DNA of 64,000 bases from Parabacteroides sp. PF5-6 (GCF_029504695.1 NZ_JAQFIN010000009.1:1-64000), one strand, 5' to 3'; shown: positions 18,301 to 26,413, numbered from the stretch's first letter. Notes: a model not told the origin generated them from the letters alone. A program made the numbers and translations.

Positions 18301-18564
18301 ACCGGGCCGGTGACGGTTACTCTCGAAGGAATGACAACAAGCAATGCGGATATCGCTAAAAGCGATATCCACATTGCAATTGACAATGGACAATTGACAA
18401 TTGACAATGGAATGGCTAACGCTGTTGATGTCACCGTTTACACAATCACCGGCCAAAACGTTGTGTCCCTTCGTGCCCTTCGTGGTTCGAAAACCCTTAC
18501 ATTGCGGCCGGGTATCTACCTGGTGAAAGTTGCCGATACAGTATATAAAGTCAGCGTGCACTAA
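15367..18564 (+). CDS. Exported surface protein with 83-aa tandem repeats and T9SS-like tail
   Basis: The signal peptide is RRVLIIAALLLVITTGGIWG. GLUG-like repeats fill about residues 160-360 (TGGIIGLLKVYGTFHIENCS, YAGGLVGELLYSVEGEYRIK). Then come three near-identical 83-aa repeats and a fourth diverged one (about residues 494-825; IPESGLELSGDLQAGEHKVK). The module shared with 11458 and 24291 lies at ~827-985. The C-terminal tail (VYTITGQNVVSL, PGIYLVKVADTVYKVSVH) resembles a type A T9SS sorting domain, preceded by an AATTGAC heptamer tract. The ATG at 15367, with AAAAAGGAA upstream, is preferred over a TTG at 15331 that lies inside the promoter box. Probably a surface adhesin or binding protein under control of the adjacent AraC regulator. 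Confidence 0.78.
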   Translation: MRRRVLIIAALLLVITTGGIWGETSGIWTDYVINFITDEDISDQGNGSEATPYKITKPEHLAYVALQVVTGTPYTDIYFSLEEDLDLEEHYWRPIGSSSRPFRGNFNGNNHTIRNLFIGKDGNSHKESGLWGYVVVDSEKTLTIKNLIIKDAEIIGGQFMQAECTTGGIIGLLKVYGTFHIENCSFSGSVTGGNVVENTSYAQSCTGGIMGRVFGGSASTVSVTNCSNNGTIKGGEATWSTAPSAFSYMAVGGIIGTGNSNNTTISQCSNIGDIEVGEVDHAEISVYTGGIVGHYGHSIIIDNCYSYCTVTTSIGYAGGLVGELLYSVEGEYRIKDSYAAGNIVSPSGYSGGLVGVLSKKEAPDVPVVENCLAVMELPESGNRHRVAGRVAIYDSATGYQDVTDESVIEACFGEGNYAYVESEGDWTPALKGVDGADWSGFIESDPISGWDLDDVWDISKADTYLPRLKAIDALDKELQPDVPNLITIHVISLSIPESGLELSDDLQAGEHKVKEGDDFSFSFTLTDNANYVPEITVGEGEITPEYEDGTYTVILEDIDEDKEISITLVQQYTVTLSIPESGLELSGDLQAGEHKVKEGDDFSFSFTLTDNANYVPEITVGEGEITPEYEDGTYTVTLEDIEEDKDVSITLVQQYTVTLSIPESGLELSGDLQAGEHKVKEGDDFSFSFTLTDNANYVPEITVGEGEITPEYEDGTYTVTLEDIEEDKDVSITLVQLFAISLSIPKEGLVLLNDMEEGSHKVKDEEDFSFSFVIDPDYRQHILSIMVNGEKVEAEYDKKTESYQLTLLSVMENKDIIISLIARPIFYHTITLEIAHGIQVLGHTISGPLSVSSGDAFYLQFLPEDRSLTAEDVMLLIDGVDTPFTDFGNNHYFSYILNPISADHTIAIALREYTVTLPETEGVTFDIGAGEHRAAFGEAFRFTVNPGDVEDLKVRINGILLEPVATGLNTLTYHIDPITGPVTVTLEGMTTSNADIAKSDIHIAIDNGQLTIDNGMANAVDVTVYTITGQNVVSLRALRGSKTLTLRPGIYLVKVADTVYKVSVH
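16849..17844 (+). repeat. Four tandem 249-bp repeats in the 15367 gene
   Basis: Units begin at 16849, 17098, 17347 and 17596, exactly 249 bp apart. The first three are nearly identical at DNA level, so recent duplication or gene conversion is likely; the fourth is diverged. Each encodes an 83-aa beta-sandwich-like module. Confidence 0.92.
18378..18412 (+). repeat. AATTGAC heptamer tract inside coding sequence
   Basis: Five 7-bp units (AATTGAC, AATGGAC, AATTGAC, AATTGAC, AATGGAA) translated as IDNGQLTIDNG just before the sorting tail. AATTGAC is the reverse complement of the GTCAATT unit found at the same place in the 11458 gene. Confidence 0.88.
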
Positions 18565-18596
18565 CACCCATTTGGGGCCCTGCACACCCCCCTTTT

Positions 18597-18680
18597 CAAA
18601 CTACCGGTAGTTTGCGCGCAAACTACTAATATTTTGTCGACAAACTACCGGTAGTTTGTTCACCAACTACCGGTAGTTTG
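18597..18680 (+). repeat. Four-unit palindrome array, 22-bp period (array A)
   Basis: 18-bp palindromes start at 18597, 18619, 18641 and 18663: CAAACTACCGGTAGTTTG, CAAACTACTAATATTTTG, CAAACTACCGGTAGTTTG, CCAACTACCGGTAGTTTG, with 4-bp spacers CGCG, TCGA, TTCA. TTTT before and AAAA after extend the outer symmetry. It lies 32 nt after the 15367 gene and might also act as a terminator. Confidence 0.93.
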
Positions 18681-18704
18681 AAAAAGGGATCACCCCGAAC
18701 CGAA

Positions 18705-18741
18705 GGTCGCTGATACAATATATAAAGTCAGCGTGCACTAA
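18705..18741 (+). pseudogene. Duplicated remnant of the 15367 C-terminal codons
   Basis: After array A the sequence again encodes VADTIYKVSVH and a stop, almost identical to the true gene end at 18529-18564. This points to a tandem duplication or recombination around the array. Confidence 0.75.
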
Positions 18742-18762
18742 CCTCTTTTTCGATATAAAAAT

Positions 18763-18842
18763 AAACACCGGTGTTTCATGAAAAAAACATTAATGTTTCA
18801 TTGAAGAAACACCGATGTTTCAGTAAAGAAACACCGGTGTTT
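18763..18842 (+). repeat. Second palindrome array, 22-bp period (AAACACCGGTGTTT type)
   Basis: Palindromes AAACACCGGTGTTT, AAACATTAATGTTT, AAACACCGATGTTT and AAACACCGGTGTTT start at 18763, 18785, 18807 and 18829. The core sequence differs from array A, yet the unit number, the period and an A/T-core second unit are the same. It lies between convergent genes 15367 (+) and 18872 (-). Confidence 0.92.
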
Positions 18843-18871
18843 TAAAAAATGGAAATGAAGTTGAATAGCCG

Positions 18872-21800
18872 TTAGTGGCCGACAACAATTTTATATATAT
18901 TCTTTTCCGCTTTGATCAGGTAAATACCGGCGGCAACACTGAATTCTTCTCTTCCGTTTACCGCGCGATGGGCGATCATCCGTCCGGTAGTCGAGTAGAT
19001 TGTTACCGGCATGATGTGCGGGGTTTCCACCACCAACAAGCCGTAGCTGCTCCATACGCGTATCGTATCATTCTCTATGTTCGCATTGCTTACCGAACCT
19101 GAGCCGTTGGGGTTTTCGGTATCGGAGACAATGACTTCCACCACCATATCTTTATTCATATTGGATAATACATAGGATAATTCAAGCGGTTCAGCCGGCG
19201 CTTTGACCAATACATACTGCTCGTTCAAGCGCAGGAAGATATATTTCTCGTCATACTGCTCGCCGATAGTCAGGCGCAGGGTAGTGGCACTACCTTCTTC
19301 GATCTGATATTTGCCCGCGGCGGGATGGATCGTGATCGCTTCCGGCGTCTCTAAGATCTCCAGCGTGAAATAGGTATTTGCTGCCGGATCGGGATCGCCC
19401 GGTTTCCAACCGTTTTTGCCAAAGCTGGCCCAGATAAAGGTGTCTTCTACCTTGCCTCCGCCATCGGCTTCCGGGATTGTTACGGTAAAGCTCCAGACGG
19501 TTTTATCCCGATCACTTCCGTTCACCTTCAACGACAGGATGCCATGTGCCGGATCGATGGGGGCGACTGTTACGCTGACTTTTGTTCCCGGTGCCAATAA
19601 GGTACCGTTGTCAATCTCCTGATTATCAACCTTGGCTGTTAATGTACCGTTAAGTAGGTTCCAGTAGATGCGGCCTTTGCCGTCGGTCACTTCGTCGTCC
19701 GGTGAGCAAAGCGCCAGGATTGCCAGGTCGCCGGTCATAGTCGTTTCAAAAGAGGCGGTTGCGCCTAATACCGCGTCGTTCAATGCAACGGCAGTAAGCG
19801 TATAACCGGCATCGGGCGTTATTTTTCCTTTCAGGGAAGTTCCTTTAGGTACCTTTGATCCTGAGGGATAAACCAGACTGCCGTGGTAGACGATCAGGCT
19901 GCCATTCACCGCTTCGTAGGTCAATAGATATTTCTGCGTGTTTGTATCCGGATCGGGATCACCTTCTCTCCAACCGTCGGCACTACCTTTGGCCCAGATA
20001 AAGGTCGGTGCTACTTTATTATTCTCTGCGTCAGGGATACGTACCGAGAACGACCACTGGGTCACATCCAGTTCTTCGCCATTCAATCGGATAAACTTCA
20101 TGCCCATGCCGGCTGCCGGCGCCAGGGTGATATCCACAATAGTACCCGAAGCCAAATGCTCACCGTTTGCTACCGGCGTACCGTTTGTCGTTGCCGTCAG
20201 TGTCGCGTTTTCCAGATCCCATGCGATAAGGCCATTGCCGCTACCGTCTGCCGGAGCGCCTTCGGTGGTGCAAAGAGCAAAGATACGGGTATCGTCTTCG
20301 ATCGTAAGGGTAAAGGCCTTGTCTGCCTGTGCATCCGTAACCGCCACACCATTCACCGTAGCCAATGCCAGTTTATAACTATTGTCCGGAGTGACCACCA
20401 CCGAGAGTTCCGTTCCTTTACGTACGGATGAACCGGAGGCATAGACAAGGCTGCTTTTACCGGCGGCTAATATACTTCCGTTGATCGCTTCGTAGGTCAA
20501 TAGATATTTCTGCGTGTTTGTATCCGGATCAGGATCGCCCGGTTTCCAACCGTCGGCACTGCCTTTGGCCCAGATAAAGGTCGGTGCTACTTTATTATTC
20601 TCCGCGTCGGGGATACGTACCGAGAATGACCACTCGGTCACATCCAGTTCTTCACCATTCAGTCGGATAAACTTCATGCCCATACCAGCTGCCGGAGTCA
20701 GGGTGATATCCACAATAGTACCCGAAGCCAAATGCTCACCGTTTGTTACCGGCGTGCCGTTTCTCGTTGCCGTCAGTGTCGCGTTCTCCAGATCCCATGC
20801 GATAAGGCCATTGCCGCTACCGTCTGCCGGAGCGCCTTCGGTGGTGCAAAGGGCAAAGATACGGGTATCGTCTTCGATCGTAAGGGTAAAGGCCTTGTCT
20901 GCCTGTGCATCCGTAACCGCCACACCATTCACCGTAGCCAATGCCAGTTTATAACTATTGTCCGGAGTGACCACCACCGAGAGTTCCGTTCCTTTACGTA
21001 CGGATGAGCCGGAGGCATAGATAAGGCTTCCCTTATTAACCAAAATACTTCCGTCGATCGCTTCGTAGGTCAACGTAAACTTCGGGTTTTCTGTATCCGG
21101 ATCAGGATCGCCGGGTTTCCAACCGTCGGCACTACCTTTGGCCCAGATAAAGGTCGGTGCTACTTTATTATTCTCCGCGTCAGGGATACGTACCGAGAAT
21201 GACCACTCGGTCACATCCAGTTCTTCACCATTCAATCGGATAAACTTCATGCCCATGCCGGCTGCCGGAGCCAGGGTGATATCCACGAGGGTGCCCGAAG
21301 CCAAATGCTCACCGTTTGCAACCGGCGTGCCGTTTGCCGTTGCCGTCAGTGTCGCGTTCTCCAGATCCCATGCGAAAAGGCCTTTGCCGCTACCGTCTGC
21401 CGGCGCGCCTTGTGCGGTGCAAAGGGCAAAGATGCGGGTATCGTCTTCGATCGTCACTTTAAAGGCCTTGTTTGCCTGCGCGTCCGTACGGGCTACGCCG
21501 TTGACGGTTGCCAATGCCAGTTTATAACTATTGTCCGGAGTTGCCACCACCGAGAGTTCCGTTCCTTTACGTACGGATGAGCCGGAGGTATAGATAAGGC
21601 TTCCCTTATTAACCAAAATACTTCCGTCGATCGCTTCGTAGGTCAACGTAAACTTCGGGTTTTCCGTATCCGGATCGGGATCGCCCGGTTTCCAACCGTC
21701 GGCACTGGCTTTGGCTTGGATAAGAGTCGTTGGCACTTTATTATTCTCCGCGTCAGGGATACGCACGCGAAACGACCACTCCGTCACATCCAGTTCTTCA

Positions 21801-23683
21801 CCATTCAATCGGATAAACTCCATGCCCATATCCGTATCCGGAGTCAGGGTGATATCCACGAGGGTACCCGAAGCCAAATGCTCACCGTTCGCAACCGGCG
21901 TGCCGTTTGTCGTTGCCGTCAGTGTCGCGTTCTCCAGATCCCATGCGAAAAGGCCTTTGCCGCTACCGTCTGCCGGCGCGCCGTCGGGGGTGCAAAGGGC
22001 AAAGAGATGCATGGCATTCTCTACCTTCAAATGATACGGTTGATTTTCCTCGACATCCTGCAAAGGAGTATTATTTACCATAAACAAAGCGAGTTTATGT
22101 GTATTGTCCGGGGTGACTGTTATGTCTAAATCGTATTGATCGCCCACGATTTTCCCACTGTGAACCGGTTCACCGTCACACAAAACCTCCATAGTTCCGT
22201 TGACTGTGTTATGGGTAACTTTATGCCCCACACCTACTTCCACCCACAGGGAAAGAGACTTGTTTTGAAAGCTGGGCAAAATAGTCGTAGGAGACATCCA
22301 AATACGCTTCTTCTCCCCTGCCTTCCATTCTTTAGGCACAGTAAATTCGGGTTCAAGAGGCAGACGTTCACCTAAATTAAACCAAACAGGATAGTCCGGA
22401 TGATAAAGCCCTAAATCCACCATATCAATCGTAGGAGTACCTTCCGGTATTTGTATTGTGATGTTCTGCCCCGTATAAAGGTATTCTTCTGTTGTTGAAG
22501 TAGCAGGCTTCTCAAAGGTCGTCATTCGCGGTAAATAATTAAAAGGCAGCGCGTTATTTGTCAAATTGAGTCTTCTATTTGCCGGTTTTTCCCCCATTCT
22601 GTTTTCAGGTAAGAATAACTTTGATAATTTAGGGTTATCGTGGCAAAGAAGCTCATTTATACCCAAGCTCCCTCGCATAGATAGCTCGGTTAAATTCGGA
22701 TTGTTACTAATGTTCATATAGCTTAACTGCATGTGATCCAGATCCAATTTGGTCAGACAGGGTGTATTTGAAATGGAAAGCCTGTTCATTTCTTTATTTC
22801 TACTTAAATCCAATTCTTTCAAGTTTGGACCTCGAACATCAAGCCAATATAATTTTGTGGCAGGACGTAGATTGAGCTCCGTCGCTTTAATTTCACCACA
22901 CCTGAGACGCACCAATCCACTCGAGACTTTCAACTCCTCCAAAGGATTATCCCAGCAGTTTAGAAATTTCAGTTTAGAAAGTGAACTTAGATCTAAAGAA
23001 GTCACAGACATATTAGTGATAATCAGATTCTCTAACTGCGTCTGCAGATTTATATTCTTTATTACAGCTAACTTACGAGCAAAACTGGCATATAACTCTT
23101 TCAGGGCAGAATTTTCCTTCGGTAAAACTAACTCGGTAAGATTACTTGCGCTTTCCAATCGCAGGAAAAACAATCTGGTGCAACCTTCTTCGACATTCAG
23201 GTATTCCAAGTCGGGATGCTTTTCCGCATTTATCTCAGTCATCGACGGAAGATTTATGCAAGTGAGAGATTTTAAGCCTTTTGCTCTTCCAAAATTGATA
23301 TGGATCACTCCTAGATGTCTAAAATTCGACAGCGTAAGCGTTTCTGGCGCTTTATTTAAAAAAAATTCAGCGACTGAAGTTAAACCTGTTTCTGGATCTT
23401 TGCCCCAACTCACACCACAATTTTTATACCATTCTCTGCCTTCTACGCCCCATTTTTCATCATCCGGGTCATTGACATCCGGCTTTTCAGATGCTGAACC
23501 CGTGTACCAGAGATCCAATAATCCTTGATCCTTATGATCAATAAAAAGTTGCTTTAGTGTCGCTATATCATCCGGGTTGTACACCTTTTCCGGAGTTTGC
23601 GCGACGATGTTCTGCCATTGGACTGTCAATCCAAGCAGAACGAAAATAAGTAATGTCATTTTCTTCTTCATTTTCTTTTCCAT
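18872..23683 (-). CDS. Large internalin-like exported protein: leucine-rich repeats plus ~191-aa tandem repeats
   Basis: The signal peptide is KKKMTLLIFVLLGLTVQWQN. Leucine-rich repeats fill about residues 85-370 (VTSLDLSSLSKLKFLNCWDN, NLKELDLSRNKEMNRLSISN). From about residue 490 come roughly five ~191-aa repeats, each with two beta-sandwich-like halves (LTYEAIDGSILVNKGSLIYA; GMKFIRLNGEELDVTEWSF). The C-terminus (VTIYSTTGRM, AAGIYLIKAEKNIYKIVVGH) resembles a T9SS-type sorting tail. The LRR-plus-repeat layout recalls Listeria internalins, suggesting binding to a host or bacterial surface ligand (inference). Full length, no frameshift seen. It is transcribed against 15367. Confidence 0.75.
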   Translation of the reverse strand: MEKKMKKKMTLLIFVLLGLTVQWQNIVAQTPEKVYNPDDIATLKQLFIDHKDQGLLDLWYTGSASEKPDVNDPDDEKWGVEGREWYKNCGVSWGKDPETGLTSVAEFFLNKAPETLTLSNFRHLGVIHINFGRAKGLKSLTCINLPSMTEINAEKHPDLEYLNVEEGCTRLFFLRLESASNLTELVLPKENSALKELYASFARKLAVIKNINLQTQLENLIITNMSVTSLDLSSLSKLKFLNCWDNPLEELKVSSGLVRLRCGEIKATELNLRPATKLYWLDVRGPNLKELDLSRNKEMNRLSISNTPCLTKLDLDHMQLSYMNISNNPNLTELSMRGSLGINELLCHDNPKLSKLFLPENRMGEKPANRRLNLTNNALPFNYLPRMTTFEKPATSTTEEYLYTGQNITIQIPEGTPTIDMVDLGLYHPDYPVWFNLGERLPLEPEFTVPKEWKAGEKKRIWMSPTTILPSFQNKSLSLWVEVGVGHKVTHNTVNGTMEVLCDGEPVHSGKIVGDQYDLDITVTPDNTHKLALFMVNNTPLQDVEENQPYHLKVENAMHLFALCTPDGAPADGSGKGLFAWDLENATLTATTNGTPVANGEHLASGTLVDITLTPDTDMGMEFIRLNGEELDVTEWSFRVRIPDAENNKVPTTLIQAKASADGWKPGDPDPDTENPKFTLTYEAIDGSILVNKGSLIYTSGSSVRKGTELSVVATPDNSYKLALATVNGVARTDAQANKAFKVTIEDDTRIFALCTAQGAPADGSGKGLFAWDLENATLTATANGTPVANGEHLASGTLVDITLAPAAGMGMKFIRLNGEELDVTEWSFSVRIPDAENNKVAPTFIWAKGSADGWKPGDPDPDTENPKFTLTYEAIDGSILVNKGSLIYASGSSVRKGTELSVVVTPDNSYKLALATVNGVAVTDAQADKAFTLTIEDDTRIFALCTTEGAPADGSGNGLIAWDLENATLTATRNGTPVTNGEHLASGTIVDITLTPAAGMGMKFIRLNGEELDVTEWSFSVRIPDAENNKVAPTFIWAKGSADGWKPGDPDPDTNTQKYLLTYEAINGSILAAGKSSLVYASGSSVRKGTELSVVVTPDNSYKLALATVNGVAVTDAQADKAFTLTIEDDTRIFALCTTEGAPADGSGNGLIAWDLENATLTATTNGTPVANGEHLASGTIVDITLAPAAGMGMKFIRLNGEELDVTQWSFSVRIPDAENNKVAPTFIWAKGSADGWREGDPDPDTNTQKYLLTYEAVNGSLIVYHGSLVYPSGSKVPKGTSLKGKITPDAGYTLTAVALNDAVLGATASFETTMTGDLAILALCSPDDEVTDGKGRIYWNLLNGTLTAKVDNQEIDNGTLLAPGTKVSVTVAPIDPAHGILSLKVNGSDRDKTVWSFTVTIPEADGGGKVEDTFIWASFGKNGWKPGDPDPAANTYFTLEILETPEAITIHPAAGKYQIEEGSATTLRLTIGEQYDEKYIFLRLNEQYVLVKAPAEPLELSYVLSNMNKDMVVEVIVSDTENPNGSGSVSNANIENDTIRVWSSYGLLVVETPHIMPVTIYSTTGRMIAHRAVNGREEFSVAAGIYLIKAEKNIYKIVVGH
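19382..22230 (-). repeat. Near-identical ~573-bp tandem repeats in the 18872 gene
   Basis: The marker sequence for PDPDT recurs at about 19382, 19944, 20520, 21093 and 21666, spacings of ~562, 576, 573 and 573 bp. The middle units are almost identical, so unit number may vary between strains by recombination. Confidence 0.88.
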
Positions 23684-24253
23684 TTTGTTTAATAATTTGA
23701 ACGTTTGAAGTAGCGAGCGCAGAAGCCAAGTTTACTTGGATTATGCCGAGTCACGCCAAACGACTAATTTTAATGAACGTGTTGATACTTAATCTGCTTC
23801 CGTAGAGACCGGCAAGGAAAGGCCAGCCCTTCTTCTGTGTTTGGAAGGGTCCGGGTAACCTCGTTCTCCGGGAAGTAGGTGAGAGGGTGTTGTCTTGACA
23901 AACGATTTCCAGACGCAAATTTAGAGGGGGAAAACAGGGGAGTCAAGCACAAAAAAGACAAAAAACAGGGGGTTTGGGGGACAAAAAATGCACGGAAAAA
24001 GAGGCTGGTTGGCCAATAAATGCGTGAAGCGCGTTTCCCGAAGCAAACAGAAATAAAATAGTGCTCCGGCTTAGGATCGCGTGTGGTTACGGGAGAAGAA
24101 ACTGACAGTTGAGACTTTTCCTGATTTACATTTTCTGCATATAAAAGTTTTCTTCCATCCTTTCACCCGTTAAAATTCAATAGATTCGCGGCTTAATGTA
24201 TTGTGTTACAATTATTTAACCTAATTTCCTCCGCCTTTTTGGATCGTTTTTCG
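23684..24253. other. Intergenic region between divergent surface genes 18872 and 24291
   Basis: No confident gene. A hairpin CCAAGT-TT-ACTTGG is at 23726-23739. At 23780-23900 is a G/C-rich block with a stem CCCTTC...GAAGGG around TTCTGTGTTTG and a repeat CCGGG...CCGGG. A 63-codon minus-strand ORF (23770-23961) crosses this block. I could not match it to a known riboswitch. The remaining ~300 bp show nothing clear. Confidence 0.4.
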
Positions 24254-24261
24254 TATATTTG
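24254..24261 (+). promoter_or_regulatory. -7 box of the 24291 gene
   Basis: TATATTTG lies 29 nt before the ATG. No TTG at the expected -33 spacing. Confidence 0.55.
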
Positions 24262-24290
24262 CTTATTGTCTAATTTAAATACAAACCGCT

Positions 24291-26381
24291 ATGAAACAGA
24301 AGTTATTTACCCCCCACCTGATCCTCTGGATCGCCCTGTTACTCCTCTCCCTTTCGGGACAAGCGCAAAACGCACTCTATGTCAACGCGAAGGCATCGCC
24401 CGGCGGCGATGGTTCCTCCTGGAATCAGGCACTGTCCTCGCTTAGCGATGCCCTATTATTTACCCATGACGATAGAGACACCCCCTACACTCTCCATGTT
24501 GCCCAGGGCACGTATTACCCGGAGAGCTATTTCGGGTTAGAGAAGTATGAAGACCAAGACCCTGATCTCAGTACGATCGACTACACCTTCCTGATCCTCT
24601 CCGACATCACGATCCTGGGCGGATACAAAGCCGACGGATCCGGCGAACGCGATCCGGCGAAGTACCCCACCATTCTCAGTGGCGACCTGGATAAAAGCGG
24701 AGGGTTCTCCGACGGCGACGCCTGCCATGTGGTGCTGGCGGTAGGGACAGAAGAGACGCGTATCCAGCCTACCCTCGAGGGTCTGACGATCACCGGAGGC
24801 TATAGCCCGGAGGGAGATGAAATGGTTGTAAAGACAGACATCAGCCCTCGCCACCACATCAGCCACGGCGACGGCGGCGGTTTGTATAACTACTTTGCCG
24901 ATACCCACCTGCGGCAGGTGGTGGTCACCGCCAACCAAGCCAACAACTATGGCGGCGGGATCTTCAACAACTTCAGCGCGACAGTATTTACCTCGGTGCA
25001 GATCACCGCCAACCACGCAGGCTGGTCGGGCGGCGCGATCGCTATCGACCTCGGCTCTGCGGAGATTACCCAGGCGATAATTACCGGCAATCAGGCCGGT
25101 CACTTTGGCGGCGCGATCAGTGGCTTCTACCGTAGCTCCGCCCTATTAACCCAGGTCACCCTGGTGGGCAATCAGGCAGGCGATGGAGGCGGAGTATTCT
25201 ATAGCCAACTTCTATCCTACTACAAGCTGTACAATAGCGTCGTCTGGGGCAATACGGCCAATGATGAGATCGATAATTACGACTCCGACGACTCCGACGA
25301 CACTTTCCCCACCCACACCTATTGCCTGGTGCAAGGAGAAGGTCCCGAAGGCGAAGGCAACCTGGACGGTACGACGATCACCGACCCCGGCTTTGTCAAC
25401 CTGATCGTTTCGGCCACTACCGGCTGGACCCCTACCGCCGGCGGCGACTACCGCCTGACCAACGACAGCCCCCTGATCGACGCGGGGAGTAACGATCTTT
25501 ATCCCGGTGCCGATGAAGGTTTCGATCTGAATACCGACCTCGACCTGGCCGGTAAGCCTCGCCTGAACGGCGAGACAGTCGATATCGGCGCCTATGAATG
25601 GTACTTCTTGGAAGACGATCCGTCGGAAGATGATCCGGAAACGATCTATCACCCCTTCACCCTCACCCTCGCCCCGGGCATCGACCTCGCCCCGGGCCTC
25701 ACCGTCGGCACACACCAGGTGGCCGAGGGCGATCACCTCTTCCTGCAATTCCTGCCCCAAGACCCTACACTCACGGCAGATGACGTACTATTGCTTATAG
25801 ACGGTGTAGACACCCCCTTCAACGTGCCCAGCGGCAACACCTACTACAGCTATATCCTGCCCATCACCGCCGAACATACGGCCGTGATCGCCCAACGAAA
25901 GTATCCCGTCACCCTCACCCCCACGGAAGGCATCACCTATACCCCCGACGCCGGTGTACACCTGGTGGACTACGCCGCTCCTTTTAGCTTTACCGTCACC
26001 GGCACGTTCGATCCGGAAAAGCTGCGGATATATGTAAGCTCCACCAACATCAGCCAAGGGGAGGCGCTGCGAAGCGAAACACTTCCTATCTCTTCTATCT
26101 CCTACACCATCGACGCCGTTACCGGCCCGGTCACCGTCACCCTCGACGGCTATACCACGTCGAACGCCTCGCTAACGCATGGCATTCGAGTGGTAGTTGA
26201 AAGTGGAAAGTTGAAAGTTGAAAACGGAACGGCTGACGCAGTAGACGTGGTGATACATAATGTAACCGGCCAGACCGTTGTGCAACTGCCTGAACTTCGT
26301 GGTTCGAAAACCCTTACATTGCGGCCGGGTATCTACCTGGTGAAAGTTGCCGATACAGTATATAAAGTCAGCGTGCACTAA
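24291..26381 (+). CDS. Exported beta-helix surface protein (choice-of-anchor Q type) with T9SS-like tail
   Basis: The signal peptide is LILWIALLLLSLSGQAQ. Residues ~25-440 form a right-handed parallel beta helix typical of pectate-lyase-like surface proteins (ALYVNAKASPGGDGSSWNQA, NNYGGGIFNNFSATVF), ending in the choice-of-anchor Q signature GETVDIGAYE. The module shared with 11458 and 15367 follows (about 453-617; HLFLQFLPQDPTLTADDVLL). The C-terminal tail is identical over its last ~20 residues to that of 15367, and the DNA identity continues past the stop codon. A GTTGAAA heptamer tract precedes the tail. No catalytic residues were recognised, so a structural or binding role is more likely than lyase activity. 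Confidence 0.77.
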   Translation: MKQKLFTPHLILWIALLLLSLSGQAQNALYVNAKASPGGDGSSWNQALSSLSDALLFTHDDRDTPYTLHVAQGTYYPESYFGLEKYEDQDPDLSTIDYTFLILSDITILGGYKADGSGERDPAKYPTILSGDLDKSGGFSDGDACHVVLAVGTEETRIQPTLEGLTITGGYSPEGDEMVVKTDISPRHHISHGDGGGLYNYFADTHLRQVVVTANQANNYGGGIFNNFSATVFTSVQITANHAGWSGGAIAIDLGSAEITQAIITGNQAGHFGGAISGFYRSSALLTQVTLVGNQAGDGGGVFYSQLLSYYKLYNSVVWGNTANDEIDNYDSDDSDDTFPTHTYCLVQGEGPEGEGNLDGTTITDPGFVNLIVSATTGWTPTAGGDYRLTNDSPLIDAGSNDLYPGADEGFDLNTDLDLAGKPRLNGETVDIGAYEWYFLEDDPSEDDPETIYHPFTLTLAPGIDLAPGLTVGTHQVAEGDHLFLQFLPQDPTLTADDVLLLIDGVDTPFNVPSGNTYYSYILPITAEHTAVIAQRKYPVTLTPTEGITYTPDAGVHLVDYAAPFSFTVTGTFDPEKLRIYVSSTNISQGEALRSETLPISSISYTIDAVTGPVTVTLDGYTTSNASLTHGIRVVVESGKLKVENGTADAVDVVIHNVTGQTVVQLPELRGSKTLTLRPGIYLVKVADTVYKVSVH
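26196..26223 (+). repeat. GTTGAAA heptamer tract inside coding sequence
   Basis: Units GTTGAAA, GTGGAAA, GTTGAAA, GTTGAAA at 26196-26223 encode part of VVESGKLKVENG, at the same position relative to the sorting tail as the tracts in 11458 and 15367. Confidence 0.85.
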
Positions 26382-26413
26382 CACCCATTTGGGGCCCTGC
26401 ACACCCCCCTTTT

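Noticed and set aside
18597-18842. CRISPR array
   Set aside because: Units are palindromes with 4-8 bp spacers, only four per array, no unique ~30-bp spacers and no cas genes.
19938-22034. Several plus-strand frames of 90-146 codons repeating every ~573 bp
   Set aside because: Antisense shadows of the tandem repeats in the 18872 gene.
23780-23900. Cobalamin or TPP riboswitch
   Set aside because: Neither strand shows the conserved B12-box or thi-box sequences, and the adjacent gene is a surface protein.
24291-26381. Active pectate lyase
   Set aside because: Only the beta-helix fold is evident; no lyase catalytic motif was seen and the anchor-Q signature fits structural surface proteins.
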